Shown one piece after another: positions 9,148 to 17,848 of a stretch of 64,000 nt of DNA. Position 1 is the stretch's first letter. Every line of letters starts with the position of its first letter. The notes beneath the pieces are model-generated. The model worked only from the letters and a program-made list of their open reading frames with translations, had not been told where the DNA came from and did not search any database. The stretch comes from UTCHB3 sp964625575. Lineage in GTDB: Bacteria > Bacteroidota > Ignavibacteria > Ignavibacteriales > Ignavibacteriaceae. Location of the stretch: positions 124,001-188,000 of the forward strand of contig CAZVBQ010000001.1 in NCBI GenBank assembly GCA_964625575.1, given 5' to 3'. The position numbers and the translations under genes were made by a program.

Positions 9148-9182
9148 GGGGCTAACGTGTTTTTTTATAATGCGTTAGCCCC
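9148..9182. repeat. 10-bp inverted repeat between convergent nagB and panC
   Basis: GGGGCTAACG and CGTTAGCCCC form a perfect 10-bp stem around a 15-base loop that itself holds a run of seven T. It sits in the 47-bp gap between two convergent genes, so a shared transcription-end hairpin is the likely role. Neither strand has a proper T-tract right after the stem, so it is not a textbook intrinsic terminator. Confidence 0.6.
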
Positions 9183-9188
9183 GATATG

Positions 9189-10013
9189 CTAAACGGTTAA
9201 AAGAAGATTGTCGATGAGTCTCGTCTTCCCGATCTTGCAGGCGACGAGGATAAAATAATCATTTCCCTTGATCAGTTCTTGAACAGGGAGAAAAGTCCGG
9301 ACATCTACGATGGTAAAATAGTTGAGTGATGCAGATGGCACTTCATCGAAAAGATTTACAGTCGAAGATATTATTTTCTCTGTTGAATTCTCCCCTTCCC
9401 TGACCATTTTCTTCGCGAACCTCAAAGCCCTTGAGAGAACCAGAGCTTCCTTCCTCTCGACCGGATTCAGGTATACATTCCTCGAACTCATTGCCAAACC
9501 ATCCTCCTCCCGGACAATCGGACATATCTTCATTTCGAGGGGAAAACGGAGATCTGAAACCATTCTTTTCAGAACCGCGCACTGCTGGGCATCCTTCTGC
9601 CCAAAATAGGCCCGATCAGGTTGAACAATATTGAAAAGTATCGAAACGATTGTTGTCACCCCTCTGAAATGAGTGGGTCTAAACTCGCCTTCCAATACAG
9701 TTGAAATCTTTTCCTGACTTACGAACGTTTGATATCCTTCCGGATATATCTCGCCTTCCGTTGGATAAAAGACGTAATCAACATCCTCATTTGAAAGCAG
9801 GGATTCATCCCTTTTAATATCCCGCGGGTACTTTGAAAGATCTTCATTCGGCCCAAACTGCGTGGGATTCACAAATATCGAAACGACAGTCACATCGTTC
9901 TCACCCTTCGCGGCTTTAACCAGAGATAGATGTCCCGCGTGAAGATATCCCATTGTGGGAACGAATCCAATTGACTTGCCTGACCTGATGATCTCCCGCG
10001 AAATTGTCTGCAT
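9189..10013 (-). CDS. panC: Pantothenate synthetase
   Basis: Condenses pantoate and beta-alanine with ATP to give pantothenate, the precursor of coenzyme A. The 274-residue protein has FVPTMGYLHAGHLSLV (the HIGH-like nucleotide loop), IFVNPTQFGPNEDLSKYPR, the YFGQKDAQQ segment, and MSSRNVYLNP (KMSKS-like region). It lies 29 bases after accD and is probably the last gene of the porX-tsaE-tsaB-DUF1573-accD run. CoaE of the same pathway is at 60460. Confidence 0.97.
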   Translation of the reverse strand: MQTISREIIRSGKSIGFVPTMGYLHAGHLSLVKAAKGENDVTVVSIFVNPTQFGPNEDLSKYPRDIKRDESLLSNEDVDYVFYPTEGEIYPEGYQTFVSQEKISTVLEGEFRPTHFRGVTTIVSILFNIVQPDRAYFGQKDAQQCAVLKRMVSDLRFPLEMKICPIVREEDGLAMSSRNVYLNPVERKEALVLSRALRFAKKMVREGENSTEKIISSTVNLFDEVPSASLNYFTIVDVRTFLPVQELIKGNDYFILVACKIGKTRLIDNLLLTV

Positions 10014-10042
10014 CTCACAGGCTGAGAAGATTGTTTTGATAA

Positions 10043-10894
10043 CTACCTCGTCGTCTGAAGAAAATCAAGAGTAAGATTGATCGTTGATTTCAACTCTTTT
10101 CTGTGAGATATCACATCCACAAAACCATGATCCTGCACAAATTCAGAGCGCTGAAAACCTGCCGGAAGATCCTTTCCGATCGTCTGCTTTATTACTCTGG
10201 GACCCGCGAAACCGATCAATGCATTCGGTTCTGCAATAATTACATCGCCCAACATTGCATAACTTGCTGTTGTACCGCCCGTGGTGGGGTCTGTCAGAAT
10301 TGATATATATGGAATTTTTGCATCCGCGAGTTGAGCCAGTCTTGCGCTTGTTTTCGCCATCTGCATCAGAGAAAGCGCGCCTTCCATCATCCTGGCACCG
10401 CCGCTGGAACTGATGATGATAAATGGCACCTTGTTTTTAAGCGCGCGATGAGCTGCTCTTGCAAGTTTTTCACCAACCACCGATCCCATTGAACCACCAA
10501 TAAATTTGAAGTCCATACACCCGATAACTACTTCCTTGCCATAGATCTTACCCATTCCGGTTCTTACGGCATCCTGCAACCCGGTTGACTTGATAGTGCT
10601 CTCAATCCTTTGGGTATACTTCTTGGTATCCTCAAATTTCAATGGATCAGCCGAGCGCATCTTTTTGTCGTATTCCTTGAATGAACCTTCATCCAGAAGA
10701 ATTGAGAAATATTCCGCGCTTCCTATTCTGAAGTGATTGTTACATTTAATACAGGTCCAAAAATTGTTTTCAAGCTGCTTTTTATGCATAATTTCGCCAC
10801 AATCGGGACACTTCTCCCATAACCCGTCAGGGATATTCTCCTTTGGAGAAGTTTCAGGGGCTATGTTGTCTTTTTTTCTTTTAAACCATGCCAT
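10043..10894 (-). CDS. accD: Acetyl-CoA carboxylase carboxyltransferase subunit beta
   Basis: Beta half of the carboxyltransferase that makes malonyl-CoA for fatty acid synthesis; works with AccA, which is not in this window. The 283-residue protein has the N-terminal zinc ribbon (CPDCGEIM then CIKCNNHF at residues 34-55) and a crotonase-fold domain with SSSGGARMMEG and TDPTTGGTTASYAMLGD, the CoA and oxyanion loops. Length is typical for AccD. Confidence 0.97.
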   Translation of the reverse strand: MAWFKRKKDNIAPETSPKENIPDGLWEKCPDCGEIMHKKQLENNFWTCIKCNNHFRIGSAEYFSILLDEGSFKEYDKKMRSADPLKFEDTKKYTQRIESTIKSTGLQDAVRTGMGKIYGKEVVIGCMDFKFIGGSMGSVVGEKLARAAHRALKNKVPFIIISSSGGARMMEGALSLMQMAKTSARLAQLADAKIPYISILTDPTTGGTTASYAMLGDVIIAEPNALIGFAGPRVIKQTIGKDLPAGFQRSEFVQDHGFVDVISHRKELKSTINLTLDFLQTTR

Positions 10895-10904
10895 GACCGG
10901 TTAC

Positions 10905-11612
10905 CTACTTAGTTATCTCAGCGTAAATTGTTAGTGTGTAGTATTCTTCAACTTCATCGTTGGTTACCAGGGTAACTGTCCTGCTGGTTCTACCTGAACG
11001 GTTCTTTGAGTCGAAAGCGACTTTCAGTTCACCGGATTCACCCGATTTAAAAACCTTTTTGTTTGGGGTCGCCACGGTGCATCCGCATGAAGATCTTACG
11101 TCTTTTATCTCGAGATCTTTTTTACCAATATTTGAAAACTTGAACGTGTATTCAACTACAGTGCCTTCCTTGATTATCCCGAAGTCGTGTTGGGATTTAT
11201 CAAATTTGATCTTGGCACCCTCAAGTTCTTTTTTTGGCTTCGGAATAACTTTACCTGTAAGGGTGAACTGAAACAGGGGGTTGTTCTGATCGTTGGAAAG
11301 AACGCTGATCGTCTTGATCTGATCACCTTCCCTGTTCGCGCTGTTGAACTCAACCGATATTGATGTCGTTTCGTTTGGCCCGAGTTTGGTTTTTTCAGGT
11401 TCAGCGGCAGTGCATCCACAAGATGAGACCACGCGATCGATCACGAGTGTGGTATCACCATTATTCACCACTATAAACTTGTGCTTGACCAACTCACCCT
11501 GCTCCACGGTACCAAAATCAAATTTTACCATCGGTGAATAAATTTTTGGTCCCTGAAACTGGGCTGAAACGGTAAAAACAGTTAATAATACAAAAAGCAA
11601 AAATCTGTGCAT
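10905..11612 (-). CDS. Secreted DUF1573 protein with two Ig-like repeats
   Basis: A 235-residue exported protein: a cleavable signal peptide (residues 1-17, ending VSAQ) and two tandem DUF1573 (ASPM/MSP-like) domains of about 100 residues. Each domain contains a near-identical core, SSCGCTAAEP and SSCGCTVATP, preceded by FDFGTV or HDFGII and followed by an SxEFNS/KVAFDS strand. DUF1573 proteins are abundant in Bacteroidota envelopes; no biochemical function is established. The CGC motif could bind metal or form a disulfide (inference). It is placed between tsaB and accD with 1- and 10-base gaps, so it belongs to that operon. Confidence 0.88.
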   Translation of the reverse strand: MHRFLLFVLLTVFTVSAQFQGPKIYSPMVKFDFGTVEQGELVKHKFIVVNNGDTTLVIDRVVSSCGCTAAEPEKTKLGPNETTSISVEFNSANREGDQIKTISVLSNDQNNPLFQFTLTGKVIPKPKKELEGAKIKFDKSQHDFGIIKEGTVVEYTFKFSNIGKKDLEIKDVRSSCGCTVATPNKKVFKSGESGELKVAFDSKNRSGRTSRTVTLVTNDEVEEYYTLTIYAEITK

Positions 11613-11613
11613 A

Positions 11614-12279
11614 TTATTTAACTTTCACAGTAAAGTTCTTGAAATAATTTGGTTCTATAAAATCAATTTCGTGATCGAATGCAAATTTAAGTTTTTTTGC
11701 CGCATATTTTGCAATCCATAGGGCATCAGGGGAAGATTTTTCGGTCGTTTTTTTGCCGGGAATGTGGATATTGGAATATACCTTGTCGTACCCACCGGTT
11801 TGGATCATTTGATCCAACTTTTCATTTTCTGTGAGGCCAAGGGGTATAATTTCGGAAAAACCATCCTCATCTGCCACGAAGCCATATGTATAAGACTCTT
11901 CGAGGGCAGCTTTTGTAACGATCAATCCCTTGGTTCCGGCGGGCATGTTTGAAGAAAGTTCAAACGCCAAGGCCTGAAATGTGGGAACTTTCATTATCCC
12001 GAATGTGTGTCCGAACGCGATTCCCTTTGCGGCAGCAAATCCTAAACGCAAACCGGTGAATGAACCGGGTCCCTCAGAGACACATACTCCCTCAAGATCA
12101 CCAGCGGTGATGCCAAAAGTTGTTAAAGCGGAATCGACAAGAGTAAGGATTTTTCTTGAATGTGCCTTCTCCATGTTAAGCGAGAGTGAAAGGTTTTTCT
12201 TATCGCTCAGATAGATCGCGACGCTGCAAAGCGATCCGGTGGTTTCAAGCGCTAAAACCGGCTTATCAGAGTGATTCAA
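11614..12279 (-). CDS. tsaB: t6A synthesis protein TsaB
   Basis: Dimer partner of TsaD in the complex that puts threonylcarbamoyl on A37 of ANN-decoding tRNAs. The 221-residue ASKHA-fold protein begins LALETTGSLCSVAIY and has SEGPGSFTGLRLGFAAAKGIAFG. The start is a TTG at 12279, six bases after a strong GGAGG; it overlaps the end of tsaE by 14 bp. TsaE is directly upstream and TsaD lies at 58478; TsaC is not here. Confidence 0.93.
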   Translation of the reverse strand: MNHSDKPVLALETTGSLCSVAIYLSDKKNLSLSLNMEKAHSRKILTLVDSALTTFGITAGDLEGVCVSEGPGSFTGLRLGFAAAKGIAFGHTFGIMKVPTFQALAFELSSNMPAGTKGLIVTKAALEESYTYGFVADEDGFSEIIPLGLTENEKLDQMIQTGGYDKVYSNIHIPGKKTTEKSSPDALWIAKYAAKKLKFAFDHEIDFIEPNYFKNFTVKVK

Positions 12280-12685
12280 TTACAACCTCCCTGCTTGTGG
12301 TGCCTGTTTCTTCAAACCGGATGTTCAAACGGTGCTTGGGTAGCACATCCGGAAAAAGATCTGCCCACTCAATAAATGATACCGCGTCAGGATCAGAAAG
12401 ATATTCTTCTATGCCGATATCACGAAGTTCAGCGGAATTACGGATACGGTAAAAATCAAAATGGTAAATTGTGTATTCACCCGTGTAAGAATTTACGATG
12501 GCAAAAGTGGGGCTGGATGAAGATGGCGCACCGGCGGCTTTGCTAAAAGCCTTTACAAAGAATGTTTTCCCCGCGCCCAGATTTCCGTTAAGTGTAATCA
12601 CTATTCCTGGGCGGATCGAATTGTAAAATTTATGCGCGAGTTCAGTCATCTCTTTTTCAGAGTTTATGCTCCATTTTCCTGTCAT
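12266..12685 (-). CDS. tsaE: t6A synthesis ATPase TsaE
   Basis: Small P-loop ATPase that powers turnover of the TsaBD complex. The 139-residue protein has the Walker A loop GNLGAGKTFFVKA at about residue 35, a switch-like SPTFAIVNSY, HFDFYRI, and FIEWAD near residue 100, all typical. The ATG overlaps the porX stop as ATGA; a porX-tsaE linkage is seen in Bacteroidota. Confidence 0.94.
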   Translation of the reverse strand: MTGKWSINSEKEMTELAHKFYNSIRPGIVITLNGNLGAGKTFFVKAFSKAAGAPSSSSPTFAIVNSYTGEYTIYHFDFYRIRNSAELRDIGIEEYLSDPDAVSFIEWADLFPDVLPKHRLNIRFEETGTTSREVVIESL

Positions 12686-14250
12686 TTAGGCTCCATTGTT
12701 ATTACCGGAATGATCATTTCTTCAAGCGAAATCCCGCCATGCTGGAAAGTATCCTTGTAATAACTCAGATACTTGTGGTAGTCAGTGGGATATACAAAGT
12801 AATAATCCTCTTTCGCGATAATATAGTTCACTGTCACTCCCCTTCTCGGAAGTTTATAGTCAGCCGGATCTTTGATGAATACAGCGTGTTTGTCGTCAAC
12901 CTTAAGATTCCTGCCATATTTGAACCGGAGATTGGAGGATGCTTCCCTGTCGCCCAGCACTTTAGCACCGCGCAGTGCCCTGATGCTTCCATGATCGGTA
13001 GTGATCACAACCTTGGCTTTCCCCATAGCAGCTATAGCTTTGAATGTGGAGATCAAATAAGAGTGTGAGAACCAGCTGTTTGTCAGCGACCTGTATGCAG
13101 GTTCATCCGGGGCTATCTCTTTAAGCAGGTCTGAATCTGACCGGCCATGAGCGATCATATCGAGGAAGTTAATAACCACAGCGGTTAGATGGGTGTTTTT
13201 GTACGATTTGATATTATGTTCAAAATTTCTGCCGTACTCAGGATCGATAACCTTAACGAATTTCAGTTCGTTACGCAAACGGATTTTCTTTCTTTCAAGC
13301 TGGAGCTGCAGTAGATCCTTTTCATACTTGTTCATCGAATTTTCATCTTCGTCATTCCCGTACCATAGATCGGGGTAGTACTGTTCGATCTCCGATGGAT
13401 AAAGCCCGGCGAACAAAGCGTTTCGAGAATAGGATGTGGCGGAAGGAAGAATTCCGTAATAAAAAGTTTTGTCTATCTTAAAGTCATCAGTGAGCAGCTT
13501 TTCCATAACGAGCCACTGATCGTACCGCAGGCAATCTATTACAAAGAAAAAGACAGGGGTGTTATCTTCCTGAAGCGATGGCAGGACATAATCGTTAACA
13601 ATGTCAACAGTGAGCGCGGGTCTGTCAACCTTGTTTTTGGTGTGAACCCAGTTCTTGTAGTGTTTTTCAACGTACCGGCAGAACTCTTTATTGCATTCCT
13701 TCTTTTGGTCGTTGAGAGTTTGTCTTAAACCGATCTCAGGATGCGCGTCAAGTTCAATATCCCAGTTAACGAGCTTCAGATAGATCTCGATCCAGTCTTG
13801 ATGATCGGGGTCGTTCATCAGCAGGAATGATATCTGGTTAAAGTCTTGCAGGTAATCTTTGGCGACGTACTCGGTGGAGATTTTTTTTCTCTCAAGAATC
13901 TTCTTGCATACAAGAAGCACCTGACTTGGATTAACAGGTTTTGTCAGGTAATCGTCAATTTTACTACCGATGGCATCAACCATGACCGACTCTTCTTCGT
14001 TCTTGGTGACCATTACAACGGGAATATTTGAGTTTTTGTCTTTGATCCTTGACAATACTTCAAGCCCACCCATACCGGGCATCATCTCATCAAGGAAGAC
14101 AAGATCAACTTCTGACTCTTCAATGGTTTCAAGAGCGTCGATACCGTTGGTTACGGTAAGAACATTGTATCCTTTTTCTGTCAGGAATATCACATGTGAA
14201 CGGAGGAGTTCGATCTCATCGTCCACCCAAAGAATGGTTTTCGGTTTCAT
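12682..14250 (-). CDS. porX: PorX-type response regulator with PglZ output domain
   Basis: PorX controls type IX secretion genes in Bacteroidota, acting with the kinase PorY and an ECF sigma factor. The 522-residue protein matches PorX in length. The receiver domain (1-120) has WVDDEIELL acidic residues, the phospho-acceptor Asp54 in VFLDEMMPG and VMVTKNEEE, with a conserved Lys in YLTKPVNP. After a helical linker comes a PglZ (alkaline-phosphatase-fold) domain with FFFVIDCLRYDQW, SATSYSRNALFAGLYPSEI and VITTDHGS, the metal-site segments. Known PglZ domains of PorX hydrolyse cyclic or linear oligonucleotides. First gene of the tsaE-tsaB-accD-panC run. No T9SS structural genes are in the window. 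Confidence 0.92.
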   Translation of the reverse strand: MKPKTILWVDDEIELLRSHVIFLTEKGYNVLTVTNGIDALETIEESEVDLVFLDEMMPGMGGLEVLSRIKDKNSNIPVVMVTKNEEESVMVDAIGSKIDDYLTKPVNPSQVLLVCKKILERKKISTEYVAKDYLQDFNQISFLLMNDPDHQDWIEIYLKLVNWDIELDAHPEIGLRQTLNDQKKECNKEFCRYVEKHYKNWVHTKNKVDRPALTVDIVNDYVLPSLQEDNTPVFFFVIDCLRYDQWLVMEKLLTDDFKIDKTFYYGILPSATSYSRNALFAGLYPSEIEQYYPDLWYGNDEDENSMNKYEKDLLQLQLERKKIRLRNELKFVKVIDPEYGRNFEHNIKSYKNTHLTAVVINFLDMIAHGRSDSDLLKEIAPDEPAYRSLTNSWFSHSYLISTFKAIAAMGKAKVVITTDHGSIRALRGAKVLGDREASSNLRFKYGRNLKVDDKHAVFIKDPADYKLPRRGVTVNYIIAKEDYYFVYPTDYHKYLSYYKDTFQHGGISLEEMIIPVITMEPK

Positions 14251-14280
14251 AAGTCCAAAATTTAAGGAATAACAGCCCTA

Positions 14281-14305
14281 AAATTAACCAATCACGGGTT
14301 AATTT
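14281..14305 (-). terminator. Possible weak terminator between the cco operon and porX
   Basis: A perfect 9-bp inverted repeat (AAATTAACC / GGTTAATTT, 7-base loop) lies in the 74-bp gap between the last oxidase gene and porX. On the minus strand it is followed by only a short T run, so termination may be partial. An operator role is also possible. Confidence 0.35.
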
Positions 14306-14324
14306 CGATACCAAAATGATGCAA

Positions 14325-15047
14325 CTAATGGCAGCAGTCGGGCTGGCTGAACTGCTCTGTTTTCTTATGATCTTCGAATTTTGGACTGACGAAAGGTATG
14401 CCAAGGTTTAATCCCCTAAGGATGAAAATTATTCCAAGCACGAATGCAAGTGCAGGGATCAGTTTTCTGGTGTTAACCTTTGGCAGGAACTGTCGCAATT
14501 GTGGGAGGAATGAAAAGGCAAAAAGCGCCGGAATGGTACCCAAGCCGAACAGGAACATGTAGAGCGCGCCATCAAGTGCCGAACCTGATGAAACCGCGGC
14601 AGCGAGTCCCGCGTAAACCAGACCGCACGGCAGGAACCCGTTAACAAGTCCGATCACGAAAAAGGGTTTTGAGTCACCTGATCTGACAACGCGTGAGAGT
14701 AATTGTTTGATCTGATCGTTATATTTCTTGATTACACCTGATTTGGAAAATTTCGTTTTGATTTTTTGGGGGAGAAGAATCCAGATCACTATCAGGGCAC
14801 CGATAACGATCGTGGTTCCTTGCTGCATTCCTGAGAGCTTTATGTGCGTACCCAACAGGCCGAATAACGCGCCCATTAAAGCGTAAGTTAGCGCCCTGCC
14901 GACATGGTAAAATACCCTCTGCAAAACCATTTTGATCATGGTGTGATGACCGGCGCTGATCGCGAGTATTATCGGTCCGCACATTCCGACACAATGCAGA
15001 CTGCCTACGAACCCGAGCATGAATCCCGAGAATAAAAACATTGTCAT
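14325..15047 (-). CDS. SafE/UreH-like membrane protein of the cbb3 cluster
   Basis: A 240-residue six-helix inner-membrane protein of the UreH/SafE (TauE-like, DsbD-related) family. The first helix contains GSLHCVGMCGP, a Cys-x3-Cys membrane motif, and NGFLPCGLVYAGLAAA supplies the Pro-Cys of the second half. Members next to ccoG-ccoH genes are thought to act in copper delivery or redox steps of cbb3 oxidase assembly; this is inferred from context. The C-terminus ends SQPDCCH, a possible metal-binding tail. The start overlaps ccoH by 4 bp (ATGA). It is the last gene of the operon. Confidence 0.8.
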   Translation of the reverse strand: MTMFLFSGFMLGFVGSLHCVGMCGPIILAISAGHHTMIKMVLQRVFYHVGRALTYALMGALFGLLGTHIKLSGMQQGTTIVIGALIVIWILLPQKIKTKFSKSGVIKKYNDQIKQLLSRVVRSGDSKPFFVIGLVNGFLPCGLVYAGLAAAVSSGSALDGALYMFLFGLGTIPALFAFSFLPQLRQFLPKVNTRKLIPALAFVLGIIFILRGLNLGIPFVSPKFEDHKKTEQFSQPDCCH

Positions 15048-15490
15048 TGCAGAAATATCACGTCTTTAAATAAATAATCGTGTTCGCCATCGTTCAACGA
15101 GATAAGAACCTTCCACTTTCCGGGTGTCTTCCCGGCCATGTTAATAACCTGCTGACCTGACTCATCCAGTTTGATATCAACATTATAGTCAGATTTACTG
15201 TGATCCGGCCTGTAGAGATGAACAGAACCTTTGATCTTGTTTTTGAGAAGTGAGGCCGGATACTGCACATTCAGTTCATAACCGGTCAAAGAGAGTTTTA
15301 ATGAATCAGGCAGTGAGAGGGCACGGTTCATCCGGGAAAGCTCATCTTCGTATTTGAGTTCCTTCTCATAGTAATTATCAGTTACGAGCTCGACATCTTG
15401 ACTAAAGGTAAAAATCACAACAATTACATTCAATACCAGAAATACACCAAGCCCGATGGCGATCCAGTGGCCCCAATTCAGTTTTTTCAT
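15044..15490 (-). CDS. ccoH: cbb3 oxidase maturation protein CcoH (FixH)
   Basis: A 148-residue single-span protein: one N-terminal helix (about residues 8-30) and a periplasmic domain of about 110 residues with the FixH features EKELKYEDELSRMNRA and ending in a beta-rich GKWKVLISLNDGEHDYLFKD. FixH helps stabilise the assembling cbb3 complex. It starts inside the ccoG stop (ATGA) and overlaps the next gene in the same way. Confidence 0.9.
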   Translation of the reverse strand: MKKLNWGHWIAIGLGVFLVLNVIVVIFTFSQDVELVTDNYYEKELKYEDELSRMNRALSLPDSLKLSLTGYELNVQYPASLLKNKIKGSVHLYRPDHSKSDYNVDIKLDESGQQVINMAGKTPGKWKVLISLNDGEHDYLFKDVIFLQ

Positions 15491-16893
15491 TTCTTTTCCT
15501 CAAACTTGCCAAGGAAGGAGGTTTTAATGGTCTCTATCTCTTTCCCGTCTTCCAAAACCGATATCTCAATTTTAGTGTTAAGTGTTTTTATCTCTTTCTG
15601 ATCAACCAATAACATGAACCTGCCCTCATAAACTTCGAGCTGTTTCACGTCCGGTTTGCTTCCCAATACTTTTATCTCACCGGGTAAACCCTTAACCTTC
15701 AGTTCAATCCTCATGTCGTGAAATGTTTTATTGATCACATGAAAGTTATAGAGGTTGCTGATTTTGTTTCCGGGTTGTTCCTGATAAAGCATTCCGGGGG
15801 TTCTCAAAATATTTACCTCCACGTCTTTCCTGTTCGCCATCAATATCGAAATAACAGAAACGAGGATAAGGAGAACTGTCGTGTAGATACCCACGCGCCA
15901 TGAAAAACTGAATTTTTTACCTGTCTGAACACCATTCAATGAATCAAGACGAATCAAACCTTTGGGCCGTTTCACTTTTGTCATCACTTCATCGCAGGCA
16001 TCCATGCAGGCCGTGCAGTTAACGCACTCCATCTGTATGCCGTTCCTGATGTCAATTCCGGTGGGACAAACATCCACGCAGAGTTTACAGTCGACACAGT
16101 CTCCTGTGGTTCTATCTTCAGCCCTGTTGATCTTTCCGCGAGGTTCACCTCTCACAAAATCGTAAGTGACTGCCAGCGAATTTTGATCGAGAAGAACACC
16201 CTGAAGTCTTCCGTAAGGACAAACAATCAAACAGGCTTGTTCGCGGAACCACGAAAAAACGAAGAAGAAAAGCCCGGTAAAAACATTCATTGCGATGAAA
16301 CCACCCGGTCTCTCTGAAGGAGATGAAGTAACTATATCCCTCACTTCATTGAGGCCGACAAGGTAAGCCATGAAGGTATGTGCAATCAAGTAAGCTATTC
16401 CAAGAAAAATGGCATGCTTGAAGACCCTCTTGAATATTTTCTTTCCTGTCCAGGGGGCGGCTCGCAGTTTTCTTTGATCCCTGTAATCACCATCTATCCA
16501 ATATTCGATCTTTCTGAACACTAGTTCCATAAAAACCGTCTGGGGACAGATCCAACCGCAGAATATCCTGCCGTAAATCGCGGTAAAAAGGATCACAAAC
16601 ACAATAAGTGCTATGAAAGAAAGAAGAAATATGTGGAAGTCATAAGGTCCAAAGAATATTCCAAAAATTATGAACTTCCGTTCGAACACGTTGAACAGAA
16701 ACAGTGGTTGCCCGTGAACTTCAATGAATGGTAAACCAAACAGTATCGCGAGGAGAATGACACTTACCACGGTTCTCGCGTTGTAGTACCACCCACTTGG
16801 TTTTTTCGGGTTTATCCAGTTTCTTTTTCCGTCTCTTTTAATCGTACCTATCGAATCACGAAACGACTGATCGATAATCTCTTCTTCTTTCAT
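15487..16893 (-). CDS. ccoG: cbb3 oxidase accessory protein CcoG (FixG)
   Basis: A polyferredoxin-like membrane protein required for cbb3 biogenesis; in Rhodobacter it acts as a cupric reductase supplying Cu(I). The 468-residue protein has about five helices, a NapH-type CGWICPQTVFMELVFR motif, the REQACLIVCPYGRLQ segment, and two 4Fe-4S motifs (CVDCKLCVDVCP and CVNCTACMDACD) at about residues 255-300. The C-terminal 110 residues form the periplasmic IgD-like FixG_C domain. It lies 39 bases after ccoP, forming one operon. Confidence 0.95.
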   Translation of the reverse strand: MKEEEIIDQSFRDSIGTIKRDGKRNWINPKKPSGWYYNARTVVSVILLAILFGLPFIEVHGQPLFLFNVFERKFIIFGIFFGPYDFHIFLLSFIALIVFVILFTAIYGRIFCGWICPQTVFMELVFRKIEYWIDGDYRDQRKLRAAPWTGKKIFKRVFKHAIFLGIAYLIAHTFMAYLVGLNEVRDIVTSSPSERPGGFIAMNVFTGLFFFVFSWFREQACLIVCPYGRLQGVLLDQNSLAVTYDFVRGEPRGKINRAEDRTTGDCVDCKLCVDVCPTGIDIRNGIQMECVNCTACMDACDEVMTKVKRPKGLIRLDSLNGVQTGKKFSFSWRVGIYTTVLLILVSVISILMANRKDVEVNILRTPGMLYQEQPGNKISNLYNFHVINKTFHDMRIELKVKGLPGEIKVLGSKPDVKQLEVYEGRFMLLVDQKEIKTLNTKIEISVLEDGKEIETIKTSFLGKFEEKK

Positions 16894-16932
16894 AGCATTA
16901 TAACCATTACATCAAATCAAAACAATAAAATA

Positions 16933-17832
16933 TTACTTTTTAGCCTTCACACTGTCTTTTGGAGCTTCGGCTTTTTTGGAAGAGTCGGCTGCTGCCTCTT
17001 CCTTGTACAGGTCTCCCTGTTTTTCCTTCGCGTTCGGTGGATTTGTTCCGTGAAGACTCTTCACAAAACTTGCAACAGCTTCGAGGTCTTGAGGACTGAA
17101 TTGTGCCTTCCAAGAGGGCATACCTTTTGCAAGCACGCCGTTCACCATAACAAGATAGATATCCTTAACGCCGCCACCATGGATCCAGTAATCGTCAGTC
17201 AGGTTTGGTCCAACCATTCCTTCACCTTTTGTACCATGACAGGAGGCGCAGTTTTTAGTAAATATCTCTTTACCTTTTGCAAGCGATGCCGCGTCTGTGA
17301 GTAATTTCACATTATCGGCGTTTACGGGCTGATTTCCCTGTGTGGCAGCAAGAGCCAACTGGGCTTCACGCACTTCAGTCTCATACTCCTTTGCAGAGGA
17401 AGGTCCGTTCAGCACATGATAGTAACCCATGTAAACAACGCTGAAGATGATAGTAAGATAGAACATATACTTCCACCATGGTGGAAGATTATTATCCAGC
17501 TCACGGATGCCGTCGTAGTTGTGTTCGAGCAGCAGTTCATGCTCTTCTTCAACGGGTTTGGCATCATTTATCATATGATCAATTTTCTTGACCATCTCTT
17601 TTTCCTGTTCCGCGGTCTTGTTGTGGCCGATGAGGAACACGATCGTCATAACGATCACAAAGATCAGGAAGATCAGAAATCCGGTATTGATGTATGTTTC
17701 AGCATCAAATCCGGTTCCTTCCGCGGCCCACACCGGGCCGGTTAACAGGAGAAATGCCATCAGCAATGCTGAAGGGGACATTTTACTCCCCGATCCCGGT
17801 TCATTAAATTTTCTTTTGATTTTATCGAGCAT
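16933..17832 (-). CDS. ccoP: cbb3 oxidase subunit CcoP, monohaem form
   Basis: Membrane-anchored cytochrome c that passes electrons to CcoO/CcoN. I start it at ATG 17832, with GAGGA four bases upstream; the longer frame would overlap ccoQ. The 299-residue product has two hydrophobic segments (about residues 40-60 and 115-135, the second beginning WWKYMFYL) and one cytochrome c domain with CASCHG, a distal Met in KGMPSW, and a charged Lys/Ala tail. Classical CcoP carries two CxxCH motifs; only one is present here. It follows ccoQ by 16 bases. Confidence 0.9.
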   Translation of the reverse strand: MLDKIKRKFNEPGSGSKMSPSALLMAFLLLTGPVWAAEGTGFDAETYINTGFLIFLIFVIVMTIVFLIGHNKTAEQEKEMVKKIDHMINDAKPVEEEHELLLEHNYDGIRELDNNLPPWWKYMFYLTIIFSVVYMGYYHVLNGPSSAKEYETEVREAQLALAATQGNQPVNADNVKLLTDAASLAKGKEIFTKNCASCHGTKGEGMVGPNLTDDYWIHGGGVKDIYLVMVNGVLAKGMPSWKAQFSPQDLEAVASFVKSLHGTNPPNAKEKQGDLYKEEAAADSSKKAEAPKDSVKAKK

Positions 17833-17836
17833 TTTA

Positions 17837-17841
17837 TCCTC
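17837..17841 (-). promoter_or_regulatory. Shine-Dalgarno site fixing the ccoP start
   Basis: GAGGA on the minus strand lies four bases before ATG 17832. No comparable site precedes the upstream in-frame ATG codons, which also lie inside ccoQ. Confidence 0.7.
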
Positions 17842-17848
17842 TAAATAT

